Assembly: GCF_018141165.1 (NCBI RefSeq)
Contig: NZ_CP058557.1
Coordinates: 2,542,001 to 2,606,000, forward strand
Length of the DNA stretch: 64,000 bases
Origin: Alkaliphilus sp. B6464
Lineage (GTDB): Bacteria > Bacillota > Clostridia > Peptostreptococcales > Natronincolaceae
Direction of reading: 5' to 3'
The position numbers were made by a program, and so were the translations under genes. Below, one piece after another: positions 7,637-16,276 of this stretch; position 1 is the stretch's first letter, and every line of letters begins with the position of its first letter. The notes beneath the pieces were generated by a model. That model saw only the letters and a program-made list of their open reading frames with translations. It was not told the origin of the DNA and searched no databases.

Positions 7637-8551
7637 GTGATTAAATATTTACAGAAGCAAAACAAGGAACGGTTAGATAAATTTAATTTACCTAGTTTTA
7701 CAGGCAAAACAAAGGTCATGGTTATGGAAAAAGATATACCATATGATTTAGGTTTCCTAGGTATTAAGGAAGTAGTTAAAGTAGGTAGCTATGCTATGCA
7801 TGCTTCATGGACAGCACAGGTGATTAAGCTTATTAATCCTGAAGCAGAGATATACGCATCAAAAATAGATTTCCCCCAAGTTGTAGACTACTGCATAAAA
7901 AATGATATAAAAATAATTAATGCTTCATTTACATGCATGAATAATTCTAGTAGACGAGAAGCCTTAAAAAAATTCTATGATTGGGGAGGTATTTTTGTAG
8001 CTGCAAGTGGAAACGAATCGAATAGAGATGTACAATTTCCAGCTAACTCAGAGCATACAATTGCAGTTGCAGGAACAAATGTAGAATCTTCCGTATCACA
8101 AGAGTTAGATGTATATACCGAAGGAAATATCTATGTTAGAAATAAAGATGAAGGATTTTTCCACTATTATAATGGTACATCAAGTTGTGCACCTGTAATT
8201 GCAGGATGTATCTCACTAATACTAAGTGAGTATCCTAGCTGGAATTGTGAGGATATTAGGAAGTTCTTAAAGCAGAATTCTAAGTCATATGACGAATTCG
8301 CTGGTGTTTTTAGTTTTCCAGATAGCTTTGAGATAGAAATAGATAATCCAAAGAATGAAGATGATAATATGTCAGAAGAAATAAAATTCAAAGATATCAA
8401 AGGACATTGGGCAGAAAAGGAAATAAAAGAAGGTACTGAAAAGGGAATCCTAAAAGGTTATCCAGACGGTACATTTAAACCAGACAAGCCCTTAACACGT
8501 GCAGAGTATATCGTAGCCGAACTTAGAAAGATTATAAAGAGAAAAGAGTAG
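7637..8551 (+). CDS. Subtilisin-like (S8) peptidase with a C-terminal SLH domain
   Basis: The 304-residue protein has recognisable S8 landmarks. These are the oxyanion Asn region 'FVAASGNESNRDVQFPA', the catalytic Ser in 'NGTSSCAPVIAGCISLIL' (about residue 182), and a probable catalytic His in 'YAMHASWTAQVI' (about 54). The Asp motif is not clear ('VMVMEKDIPYD'). Residues 250-295 are one SLH module ('FKDIKGHWAEKEIKEGTEKG...GYPDGTFKPDKPLTRAEY'), which in S-layer proteins binds cell-wall polymer. There is no signal peptide, odd for an SLH protein; phage-type S8 enzymes also lack one. GTG start behind AAGGTGGG. Confidence 0.75.
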   Translation: MIKYLQKQNKERLDKFNLPSFTGKTKVMVMEKDIPYDLGFLGIKEVVKVGSYAMHASWTAQVIKLINPEAEIYASKIDFPQVVDYCIKNDIKIINASFTCMNNSSRREALKKFYDWGGIFVAASGNESNRDVQFPANSEHTIAVAGTNVESSVSQELDVYTEGNIYVRNKDEGFFHYYNGTSSCAPVIAGCISLILSEYPSWNCEDIRKFLKQNSKSYDEFAGVFSFPDSFEIEIDNPKNEDDNMSEEIKFKDIKGHWAEKEIKEGTEKGILKGYPDGTFKPDKPLTRAEYIVAELRKIIKRKE

Positions 8552-8585
8552 TTTGTTCTGGCTGTAAGAAAAAGGGGGAAAACAA

Positions 8586-9003
8586 ATGAATATAGAGAAT
8601 ATAAAAAACAAACTAGAATCAAAAGAATATGATTTCTTAAGGAATAATGAACATCTTGGAGATAGGATTATATTACTAACAACGGGAGGTTCATATGCAT
8701 ATGGTACTAACATAGAAACAAGTGATTTAGATATTAGAGGAATTGCAATTGAAGGGGAAAAAGAAGTTTTAGGATTATCCAATTTTGAACAATTTGAGGA
8801 TGTTTCTACTGATACTACAATTTATGGACTTAAAAAAGTAATTGGATTATTATTAAATTGTAACCCCAATACTGTTGAAATGCTAGGTACAAAAGATGAA
8901 CATGTATTTATATTGTCAGAAGAAGGAAGGCTTATAAGGGAGAATATAGATTTATTTTTATCGAAAAGAGCAATACACAGCTTTGGTGGATATGCAACTG
9001 CTC
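8586..9003 (+). pseudogene. 5' exon of a split nucleotidyltransferase (RlaP/YcgL-like, PF10127 type)
   Basis: Residues 1-139 before the intron contain the polymerase-beta-type motif 'LTTGGSYAYGTNIETSDLDI' (GGS...SDxD) and a helical region. This identifies the predicted nucleotidyltransferase family that includes B. subtilis YcgL. The coding sequence runs into the group II intron boundary GTGCGAC at 9004 after the first base of a codon. Joined to 13990 it reads GGYATA|Q|LRRLQNAL, the expected continuation. The downstream exon is itself damaged, so the gene is probably dead even after splicing. Confidence 0.8.
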
Positions 9004-9607
9004 GTGCGACTTGTAAGTAACTACTTCCAATTCGTCAGTCCTTCCAAATAAGGAAGGTATCATAGTTATCATGATATTCCCACTCGAAACTGCTTACCGA
9101 GTAATTGGTATGTTGGGTTGCATGAGAGAAACGCCTAATTGTGTAGTAATTCCAATGAAACATGGGCAAGGGAAAGAATAATATGGTTAACGATAAGTGA
9201 ATATCTATAAGCATCATAAGCGTAGATAGAGGAAATGGAATTGATACCTCTAATGAGAGTTAAGAAAAAGAACATGGGCTGGTTCTTGTGTGATAACCAA
9301 TGTTGAGAAATCAACAAGCTCTCTGGTGTATTGGATAAACCTAACCTATTCGTATCTGACAGTAGTTAAACAAGGTAAGTCCTATAAGGTCATAAGAAAT
9401 TATGTAGGTCAACCGTAAGGAAGATACAATCCCTTAGAGGATAAAGGATTTCTAAAAAAGCTAACGCCAGTATGTCGAAAGACAAAGGGAATGGAAATAA
9501 CCTACTGGATAGTATCATTTGATACAACTCGAAAGAGTGCTGACTTTAGAATGGTTCACACCATTAATAAAACGGAAAGAAGATAATCTATAAAGGAGGA
9601 GTAAGTG

Positions 9608-10487
9608 ATGAATACTTCGGTGAAAAACTTAAATAAAATCAGCAGAAAGTCCACGACTTCTCTAATATCGGATATATCGCAAGTCGAATGGACTAAGATA
9701 GAAAGATATGTGGAGAAGCTTCAACAACGGATATTTAATGCTGAAAGTCAAAGAAATCATAGAAAAGTAAGGGAGCTACAAAGACTTCTTATGAGAAGTA
9801 AATCTGCTCTATTACTATCTATAAAACAGGTAACTCAAATTAATAAAGGCAAAAGAACAGCAGGAGTAGATGGATACAAAGCTTTAACACCAAAAGATAG
9901 AACTAATCTATATAATAAAATGGTAGTTCAAGACATAAATTTACACAATCCAAAACCTGCTAAACGTATCTATATTGAAAAGAAAAATGGTAAATTAAGA
10001 CCATTAGGTATTCCAGTAATTAAAGATAGAGTGTACCAAAACATTATCAAAATGGCATTAGAGCCACAATGGGAATGTAGATTTGAACCAACATCATATG
10101 GGTTCAGACCAAAAAGAAGTACACATGATGCCATTGAAGCAATCTTTAATAAATTAGCACCTAAAAAGAAGCAATGGATATTTGAAGGAGATTTCAAAGG
10201 TTGCTTTGACAACTTAAATCACGATTATATCATTGAACAATTAGGTAACTTCCCTGCAAAAGACTTAGTTATTAAATGGTTAAAAGCAGGTTATATAGAT
10301 AATAAAGTATTCAATACTACGGAACAAGGAACACCTCAAGGTGGTATAATATCTCCCTTACTTGCAAATATAGCTTTACATGGCTTAGAAAAAGCAGTAG
10401 GAGTAAAATACTATGAATATAAAAGAAAAGGTATTAAAGAAATAGAAAACAGAGGTAGTATTAGTGTAGTAAGATATGCAGATGACT
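9608..10487 (+). CDS. ltrA: Outer intron RT/maturase with HNH domain, first part (interrupted)
   Basis: The start is the ATG at 9608 behind TAAAGGAGGAG. This part holds RT blocks 0-5: 'GKRTAGVDGYKALTPKDR', 'KKNGKLRPLGIPVIKDRVYQ', 'YGFRPKRSTHDAI', 'GDFKGCFDNLNHDYI', 'GTPQGGIISPLLANIALHGLE' and the catalytic 'VVRYADD'. Coding stops being meaningful right after GAT GAC T, where the inner intron starts. It resumes at 12994 (TT GTT ATC = FVI). Joined, the protein would have about 592 residues and would mobilise and splice the outer intron. The symbol is the generic name for group II intron proteins. Confidence 0.85.
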
Positions 10488-11034
10488 GTGCGCCACGAAG
10501 GCGTGTCCAAGTAGCGTAGCTACTTGAAGACAGCTATGCTGTGCAGATGATGGCGGTAGGCCCGCCGAAATCGCCATACAGGTGGAGGTTTCAAACTACC
10601 TTAAGGTGCTGTGGTCAAAAGCCATGGTATTGAGCGTTAAGGAAAAGGCAGTATCTAAACTGTCAAGTGCGTATTAAGGAGATGAACGAGCAAGTGAACC
10701 ACTTACGAAAATGTCGAAAGCGTAGAGATTCCATCAAAACCAGGGGGTTGTCGTTAATCTGGGATAAGTCTAGGGGAAACCTGTTTACTGCCTAGATGGT
10801 GGGCGGCATAAAGGTGGCATGAACTTAATACAGGCGTCTGTACGGAACGTGGGAACCCACGGACTGATGTCAAGGGAGTATATCAAGCGGAAGAACCGCA
10901 AGATAAGAGTACCAATGCAGTCATGGGGGCAGATTGGGTTGTAGTAGTGAGGAAGTTTCTGTAATGGGAATGGAGTGAAGAACCCGAGTTATTCAGTTTC
11001 AAGAATAAGTCAACTTTGAAAGGAGGAGGAGCTT

Positions 11035-12279
11035 ATGCAAGAAACAAAGCCATATAATATTTCAAAATGGAAAGTGAAAGAAGCCTACGAAAAGGTGAAA
11101 GCAAACAAGGGAACATACGGAGTCGATGAACAATCAATTGAAGATTTTGAGAAGAATCTAAATAATAATCTATACAAAATCTGGAATAGGATGTCATCAG
11201 GGAGTTACTTCCCCAAACCTGTAAGGGCAGTAGCAATACCTAAGAAAAATGGAGGGACTCGTATCTTAGGAATACCAACAGTAGAAGATAGGGTTGCACA
11301 AATGGTGGCTAAAATGTACTTTGAACCCTGTGTAGAACCAATATTCTATGAGGATTCCTATGGATATAGACCGAATAAATCAGCGATACAAGCATTGGAG
11401 ATCACAAGAGAAAGATGTTGGAGAAAAGATTGGGTGTTAGAATTTGATATTAAAGGTCTTTTCGATAATATACGGCATGATTACCTAATAGAAATGGTAA
11501 GTCGGCATACAGAAGAAGCATGGATAATTATGTATATTAAACGCTGGCTGGTTGTACCATTTCAAATGGAGGATGGAACAGTCATCGAAAGAACTTCTGG
11601 TACACCACAAGGTGGGGTAATCAGTCCAGTACTCTCAAACTTGTTTCTACACTATGTATTTGATGACTTTATGACAAAACAGTTTCCAACAATACCTTGG
11701 GCAAGATACGCAGATGATGGAATAGCACATTGCGTATCTTTAAAGCAGGCGAAGTATCTTCAACGAAGATTAGAAGAGCGATTTCTGATGTTTGGACTTG
11801 GATTGAACTTAGAAAAGACAAGAACCGTGTATTGTAAAGATGAAGACCGAAAGGGGAATCATGAATATACATCTTTTGACTTTTTAGGGTATACATTCAG
11901 ACCAAGACATGCAAAGAATAAGTATGGAAAATTCTTTACAAACTTTCTTCCAGCTATTGGCGAGAAAGCAAAGAAATCTATACGGAAAGAAGTCCGAAGT
12001 TGGAAATTGCAACTGAAACCTGACAAAGATTTATGGGATATAGCAAATATGTTCAATAGTAAGATACAGGGTTGGATTAATTATTACACGCATTTCTACA
12101 AATCAGAGATATACGATGTATTAAGGTATATCAATGGATGTCTTGTTAACTGGGTTCGTAGAAAATATAAGAAGCGAGGGTCAAGGCGACGTGCTGAGTA
12201 TTGGCTTGGTATAATAGCAAGGCGTGATAAGAATCTGTTTGCACACTGGAGGTTTGGAATATTACCATCGGCTGGATAA
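11035..12279 (+). CDS. Inner intron reverse transcriptase/maturase (no endonuclease domain)
   Basis: 414 residues with all RT blocks: 'KGTYGVDEQSIEDF', 'KKNGGTRILGIPTVEDR', 'YGYRPNKSAIQALE', 'EFDIKGLFDNIRHDYL', 'TSGTPQGGVISPVLSNLFL', 'WARYADDGIAH' and 'FDFLGYTFRPR'. The maturase/X domain follows ('INYYTHFYKSEIYDVLRYINGCLVNWVRRKY'). It ends at 'HWRFGILPSAG' with no HNH, so it differs from the outer protein and would have to prime without second-strand cleavage. Its start lies behind AAAGGAGGAGG. It appears intact. The protein is clearly of another lineage than the outer one, so the nesting is not a duplication of the outer intron. Confidence 0.92.
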   Translation: MQETKPYNISKWKVKEAYEKVKANKGTYGVDEQSIEDFEKNLNNNLYKIWNRMSSGSYFPKPVRAVAIPKKNGGTRILGIPTVEDRVAQMVAKMYFEPCVEPIFYEDSYGYRPNKSAIQALEITRERCWRKDWVLEFDIKGLFDNIRHDYLIEMVSRHTEEAWIIMYIKRWLVVPFQMEDGTVIERTSGTPQGGVISPVLSNLFLHYVFDDFMTKQFPTIPWARYADDGIAHCVSLKQAKYLQRRLEERFLMFGLGLNLEKTRTVYCKDEDRKGNHEYTSFDFLGYTFRPRHAKNKYGKFFTNFLPAIGEKAKKSIRKEVRSWKLQLKPDKDLWDIANMFNSKIQGWINYYTHFYKSEIYDVLRYINGCLVNWVRRKYKKRGSRRRAEYWLGIIARRDKNLFAHWRFGILPSAG

Positions 12280-12356
12280 TGGGAGCCGTATGAGCTGAGA
12301 GGTTCACGTACGGTTCTGAGAGGGACTTAAGGGGAGGTTCCTTAGGTCTACTCACT
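11720..12356 (+). repeat. 637-bp tandem duplication, copy 1 (3' part of inner intron)
   Basis: It spans the RT codons just after YADD-G through domain V, domain VI and the 3' end of the intron. Copy 2 follows directly at 12357-12993. Wherever I compared them, including all coding residues from MFGLGLNLEKTR to the stop, the copies are identical. Confidence 0.95.
12283..12316 (+). other. Domain V of the inner group II intron
   Basis: GAGCCGTATGAGCTGAGAGG followed by TTCACGTACGGTTC forms the classic 34-nt catalytic hairpin. A second copy is at 12920-12953. Either could pair with the single upstream 5' domain, giving two possible 3' splice sites. Confidence 0.85.
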
Positions 12357-12993
12357 GAATAGCACATTGCGTATCTTTAAAGCAGGCGAAGTATCTTCAA
12401 CGAAGATTAGAAGAGCGATTTCTGATGTTTGGACTTGGATTGAACTTAGAAAAGACAAGAACCGTGTATTGTAAAGATGAAGACCGAAAGGGGAATCATG
12501 AATATACATCTTTTGACTTTTTAGGGTATACATTCAGACCAAGACATGCAAAGAATAAGTATGGAAAATTCTTTACAAACTTTCTTCCAGCTATTGGCGA
12601 GAAAGCAAAGAAATCTATACGGAAAGAAGTCCGAAGTTGGAAATTGCAACTGAAACCTGACAAAGATTTATGGGATATAGCAAATATGTTCAATAGTAAG
12701 ATACAGGGTTGGATTAATTATTACACGCATTTCTACAAATCAGAGATATACGATGTATTAAGGTATATCAATGGATGTCTTGTTAACTGGGTTCGTAGAA
12801 AATATAAGAAGCGAGGGTCAAGGCGACGTGCTGAGTATTGGCTTGGTATAATAGCAAGGCGTGATAAGAATCTGTTTGCACACTGGAGGTTTGGAATATT
12901 ACCATCGGCTGGATAATGGGAGCCGTATGAGCTGAGAGGTTCACGTACGGTTCTGAGAGGGACTTAAGGGGAGGTTCCTTAGGTCTACTCACT
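12357..12993 (+). repeat. 637-bp tandem duplication, copy 2
   Basis: It begins GAATAGCAC directly after the first ...CTCACT intron end, and finishes with the same ...CTCACT before outer RT coding resumes. It contains a second domain V (12920-12953). The left edge coincides with the YADD-proximal insertion phase in the inner RT gene. This suggests it is the 3' remainder of an intron copy that was itself invaded. Confidence 0.95.
12358..12916 (+). pseudogene. Duplicated C-terminal fragment of the inner RT
   Basis: The frame continues IAHCVSLKQAKYLQRRLEER and the rest of the inner RT to the same stop, with residues identical to the first copy. It has no start codon or upstream RT blocks. The 163-residue frame from 12425 is therefore not an independent gene. 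Confidence 0.9.
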
Positions 12994-13892
12994 TTGTTAT
13001 CATATGTGAAAAAGAAGAAGAAGCTAAGAGTATGTACGATAAATTAACGCCTTACTTAAATAAAAGAGGATTAGAATTAGCCGATGATAAAACAAGGATA
13101 GTTCATATCACAGAAGGTTTCGATTTCTTAGGATTTAATGTTAGAAGTTACAATGACCATAATAAAACAAAATTATTAATTAAACCATCTAAGGAGAGCA
13201 TAAAGAAATTCAAAGCTAAAATATATGATGTGTTTGAACATAATAAGGGTAAAAATGCTAACTATCTAATAAATAAGTTAAATCCACTAATAAGAGGTAC
13301 TGCTAACTACTGGAAATCTACTTGTTCAAGCGAGATTTTCTCTTCAATGGATAACTATATATTTGGAAAGATAGTGAAGTTTTTAAAAAGACTACACCCT
13401 ACAAAAAGTTGGAAATGGAAGTGTGAAAGATACTTTAAACCGGATAAAACTGGTCAAAGTAAAAATAAATGGATATTAACCGACCCAGATAAAGGTATAC
13501 AATTATACCAAATGGGATGGACTTCTATAATAAGACACACTTTAATAAAGATGAATAATTCGCCATATGATGCTAACCTCAAAGAATATTTCCATAAAAG
13601 GAATATTAAAGAGTTTAATAGACAAAATGTTGATATAAAACAGAAAATGGCAAAATTCCAGAACTATAAATGTTATCTATGTGGTAACTCATTAGTTGAC
13701 GATAAGGAAGGAACTGAAATTCATCATAAAAAGCCAATATCTAAGGGTGGAAAGAATACAATAAAGAATATGGTATTAACTCACATATCTTGCCATACTG
13801 AATTTCATAGAACGTATCCAATCAAAGGAGAAATCCCAGATACGAAAGAAATTCTAAAATATAAAAAAGCCTTGAATAATAAAAGAGTATAG
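12994..13892 (+). CDS. ltrA: Outer intron RT/maturase, second part with HNH endonuclease
   Basis: It continues from the YADD motif with 'FVIICEKEEEAKSMYDKL' and 'TEGFDFLGFNVRSYN' (RT block 7), then the maturase region ('LIRGTANYWKSTCSSEIF'). A C-terminal HNH endonuclease follows with 'YKCYLCGNSLVDD', 'EIHHKKPISKGGKNTIKN' and 'HISCHTEFHR', including its Cys-pair zinc site. An ATG at 13032 would give a 286-residue fragment without an RT active site, so this part is meaningful only after removal of all 2506 inner bases. Confidence 0.85.
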
Positions 13893-13914
13893 ACTTTTAG
13901 AAAAAAGTGGGCTT

Positions 13915-13948
13915 GAGCCGTATGTGGTGAAAGTCACAAGTACGGTTC
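13915..13948 (+). other. Domain V of the outer group II intron
   Basis: GAGCCGTATGTGGTGAAAGT continues to CACAAGTACGGTTC, the conserved catalytic hairpin with a GAAA loop, 41 bases before the 3' splice site. Confidence 0.85.
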
Positions 13949-13989
13949 TTAGGGGGGAAGGAAGTAGTAATACTTCTGCCCTACCCGAC

Positions 13990-14434
13990 AATTGAGAAGG
14001 CTCCAAAATGCTTTAGCAAGAGATAATTATCCACAATCTATCCACTACGAGATTTCAAAAATATCTATTCTGAGATGGGGAATGTAATTAAAGACTATAG
14101 TAAGCTTAACCATAGAAATAGAAAGAAAGATGATTTACATTTAAACAAACATGCAATGCATTTAGTAAGATTATTAGCTATGGGAACAGAATTGCTAGAA
14201 GGGAAAGGTATAAATACCTATAGGGAGAATGATCGTGAACTCTTATTAGAAATTAGGGATGGTAAGTATCAGAATGAAGATGGTTCGTTTAAAGAAGAAT
14301 TCTTTGAATTAGTAAATCAATATGAGGTAAAATTGAAGTATGCTGCTGATAATTCACCATTACCATTTAAGCCCAACTTTAATAAAGTCGAGGAATTATT
14401 GATTGAAATCAACAGAAGGAGACTTTTAAAATGA
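13990..14434 (+). pseudogene. 3' exon of the nucleotidyltransferase, with a frame-breaking lesion
   Basis: From the splice junction the frame reads Q-LRRLQNALARDNYPQS and then runs to a stop at 14085-14087. The correct family sequence resumes in a different frame at about 14039: YPLRDFKNIYSEMGNVIKDY, then 'DDLHLNKHAMHLVRLLAMGTELL' to the end. Between them lies TATCCACAATCTATCCACTA, two copies of TATCCAC. This points to a deletion by slippage between short repeats. The frame starting at ATG 14075 is therefore a fragment. Its TGA overlaps the cca start (ATGA), suggesting the two genes were once coupled. Confidence 0.7.
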
Positions 14435-15765
14435 AAATTCAAATGCCACAAGAAGTACATAGGATATTAGGTATATTAAGTTTTTATGGTTATGATGGAT
14501 ATATTGTTGGCGGATGTGTGAGGGACAGCATTCTAAATAAGATACCTAATGACTGGGATATATGCACTAACTGCACTCCAGAAAAAATGTTAGAGGTATT
14601 TAGTTGTTTTAAAGTCATACCTACTGGACTAAAGCATGGAACTCTCACTGTAGTTATTAATGAAGAAAATTACGAAGTAACCACATATAGGATTGATGGA
14701 GAATATACAGATGGTAGACATCCAGAAGAAGTTGAGTTTACAAATAACTTAAAAGAAGATCTAAAAAGAAGGGATTTTACAATTAATGCAATGGCCTACA
14801 ATAATAAAGAAGGATTAATTGATTACTATGGTGGAATTGCAGATATCTTTAACGAAAAAATAAGATGCGTAGGTGATCCTTCTGAAAGATTTAGTGAAGA
14901 TTATTTACGTATGCTAAGAGCAATAAGGTTTTCTGCACAGCTGGGGTATAGTTTAGATGTAGAGACATTAAAGGAAATAAAAAAGCTATCTAAAAATGTT
15001 ATAGATATTAGTGAAGAAAGAATTAGAGAAGAATTGAATAAAATCCTAATGACAGATATGCCAGCAAGAGGTTTAAAGCTGCTGAGTAGTGCTGATCTGT
15101 TGAAATATATCATACCAGAGTTAGAAATATGCGTTGGATTTCAGCAGCACAACCCAAACCATGACAAAGATGTTTTTAGTCATATTTTAAGTGTAGTTGA
15201 CAATACTGAGAAAGATCTAATATTAAGGTTGGCGGCATTATTTCACGATATAGGAAAGCCAGAAACATTCAGTCTAGGCGAAGATGGTGTAGGTCATTTC
15301 TATAAACATCATTTAAAAAGTTCAGACATTGCAGAGGAAGTAATGAAGAGACTAAAGTATGATAATAAATCCATTGAACAAGTTATAATTTTGGTTAGGG
15401 AGCACATGTCTAGATATAAGAACTTAAGAGTTAAGAACACTAAAAAATTTATTAATAGAGTGGGAATTGACAATATTGAAAGGCTATTTAAACTTCAGAT
15501 TGCAGACATAAATGGTTCAACTAAAAAGGACGGTGTAAGTAATATATTTGAGTTAAAGAATGAAGTTGAACGAATTTTAAATGAGAAACAACCATTATCT
15601 ATAAAAGATTTAGAAATTAATGGGCATGATTTAATTCAATTAGGGATACCACAGGGAAAGCAGGTTGGTACGGTTCTAAATGAGTTAATGGAAATAATAT
15701 TAGAGAACTCAGAACTAAATAGAAGAGATATTCTTACAGAAATCGTGATTCAGAAGTGGATTTAA
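14431..15765 (+). CDS. cca: CCA tRNA nucleotidyltransferase with HD domain
   Basis: 444 residues. The N-terminal class II head domain has 'YIVGGCVRDSILNKIPNDWDICT' (GG...RD and the catalytic DxD) and 'RRDFTINAMAY'. The middle binds the tRNA. An HD phosphohydrolase domain ('LAALFHDIGKPETF', 'HHLKSSDIAEEVM') is near residue 270. It adds or repairs the 3' CCA end of tRNAs. The ATG overlaps the stop of the broken nucleotidyltransferase. Residue lengths and motifs look intact, and it may be a second copy given the accessory setting. Confidence 0.9.
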   Translation: MKIQMPQEVHRILGILSFYGYDGYIVGGCVRDSILNKIPNDWDICTNCTPEKMLEVFSCFKVIPTGLKHGTLTVVINEENYEVTTYRIDGEYTDGRHPEEVEFTNNLKEDLKRRDFTINAMAYNNKEGLIDYYGGIADIFNEKIRCVGDPSERFSEDYLRMLRAIRFSAQLGYSLDVETLKEIKKLSKNVIDISEERIREELNKILMTDMPARGLKLLSSADLLKYIIPELEICVGFQQHNPNHDKDVFSHILSVVDNTEKDLILRLAALFHDIGKPETFSLGEDGVGHFYKHHLKSSDIAEEVMKRLKYDNKSIEQVIILVREHMSRYKNLRVKNTKKFINRVGIDNIERLFKLQIADINGSTKKDGVSNIFELKNEVERILNEKQPLSIKDLEINGHDLIQLGIPQGKQVGTVLNELMEIILENSELNRRDILTEIVIQKWI

Positions 15766-15950
15766 ATAACATAGAAATAGATGATTTTATAGAAAAATAT
15801 ATTGAATTGAATGTAAATATACAAAAAATTTAACAATTGATATTAAGAAGATTGGAACTTTGTTATGTCCTTTTCTTACTCCTATTAGTTACAGTTTAGA
15901 GGTTGTGTTAAAATAAGCTAAGGTGGTTTTATTAACAGGAGGAATTAGTA

Positions 15951-16232
15951 ATGAATAGTAGCGTAAAACCACTTAATTCCATAATTGATAGACATGCTAA
16001 AGCTTTAATATTAGGATCAGTGCCTGGAAAAGAATCATTAGAGAAACAACATTTAACTTCAAGCAGCCCGGCAAACACCATTTCAATTGAAAGAAAAACC
16101 ATGGAATGGAAGATCATTAAAGAATATTTAACAAGAGTTGAAATTGCAAATAGTTCTAGGGCAGATTATTTTGTGTCTATTCATATTAATAGCGCTAATA
16201 ATCCTAAAGCCACAAAGTCAAAAAGGGATTAG
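15951..16232 (+). pseudogene. Chimeric frame: start of a DNA-deoxyinosine glycosylase joined to an amidase fragment
   Basis: Residues 4-33 ('KPLNSIIDRHAKALILGSVPGKESLEKQ') match the N-terminus of the uracil-DNA-glycosylase-like DNA-deoxyinosine glycosylases, including the 'LGSVPG' loop. From about residue 62, 'RVEIANSSRADYFVSIHINSANNPKAT' is the core of an N-acetylmuramoyl-L-alanine amidase (Amidase_3, 'ADYFVSIHIN'). Neither domain is complete and no known enzyme joins them, so this is a deletion fusion of two genes. GGAGG precedes the ATG. A terminator follows. Confidence 0.7.
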
Positions 16233-16271
16233 ACTAGGTGAGAGACTCTCTCCTAGTCTTTGTCTTTTTTA
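16231..16271 (+). terminator. Terminator between convergent genes
   Basis: AGACTAGG pairs with CCTAGTCT around a short loop and is followed by TTGTCTTTTTT. The complementary strand also has an A/T-rich tail, so it may serve the minus-strand gene too. Confidence 0.75.
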
Positions 16272-16276
16272 TTCTA

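Larger units (their letters stand above)
10488..12993 (+). mobile_element. Inner group II intron inserted at the YADD codons of the outer intron's RT
   Basis: It starts GTGCGCC at 10488. A complete intron with RT gene (11035-12279), domain V (12283-12316) and domain VI ends at 12356. A second, identical 3' portion then follows to 12993, after which outer RT coding resumes in frame. Size is 1869 nt for the complete copy and 2506 nt for the whole insertion. The insertion point is after base 1 of the codon following Asp-Asp. The same phase of the inner intron's own YADD codons (11719/11720) is where the duplicated segment begins. The last base of the intron reads T after ...CTCAC. Confidence 0.88.
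9004..13989 (+). mobile_element. Outer group II intron in the nucleotidyltransferase gene
   Basis: It begins GTGCGAC at 9004, the usual group II 5' end, and ends ...CTACCCGAC at 13989. Removing it restores the host frame exactly (GCT-C|AA-TTG). Bases 9004-9604 form the structured domains I-III. The encoded RT/maturase is in domain IV. Domain V is at 13915-13948 (GAGCCGTATG...GTACGGTTC) and a domain VI-like hairpin follows. The intron-encoded protein gene is interrupted by a second intron, so this is a twintron. Without the inner insertion it would be about 2.5 kb, a normal size. Confidence 0.9.

Noticed and set aside
12425-12916. Independent 163-residue RT gene
   Set aside because: It is the duplicated C-terminal part of the inner RT, with identical residues, no start and no catalytic blocks.
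13032-13892. Stand-alone HNH/maturase gene
   Set aside because: It is the second half of the outer intron RT; coding continues upstream to 12994 and joins the YADD half after intron removal.
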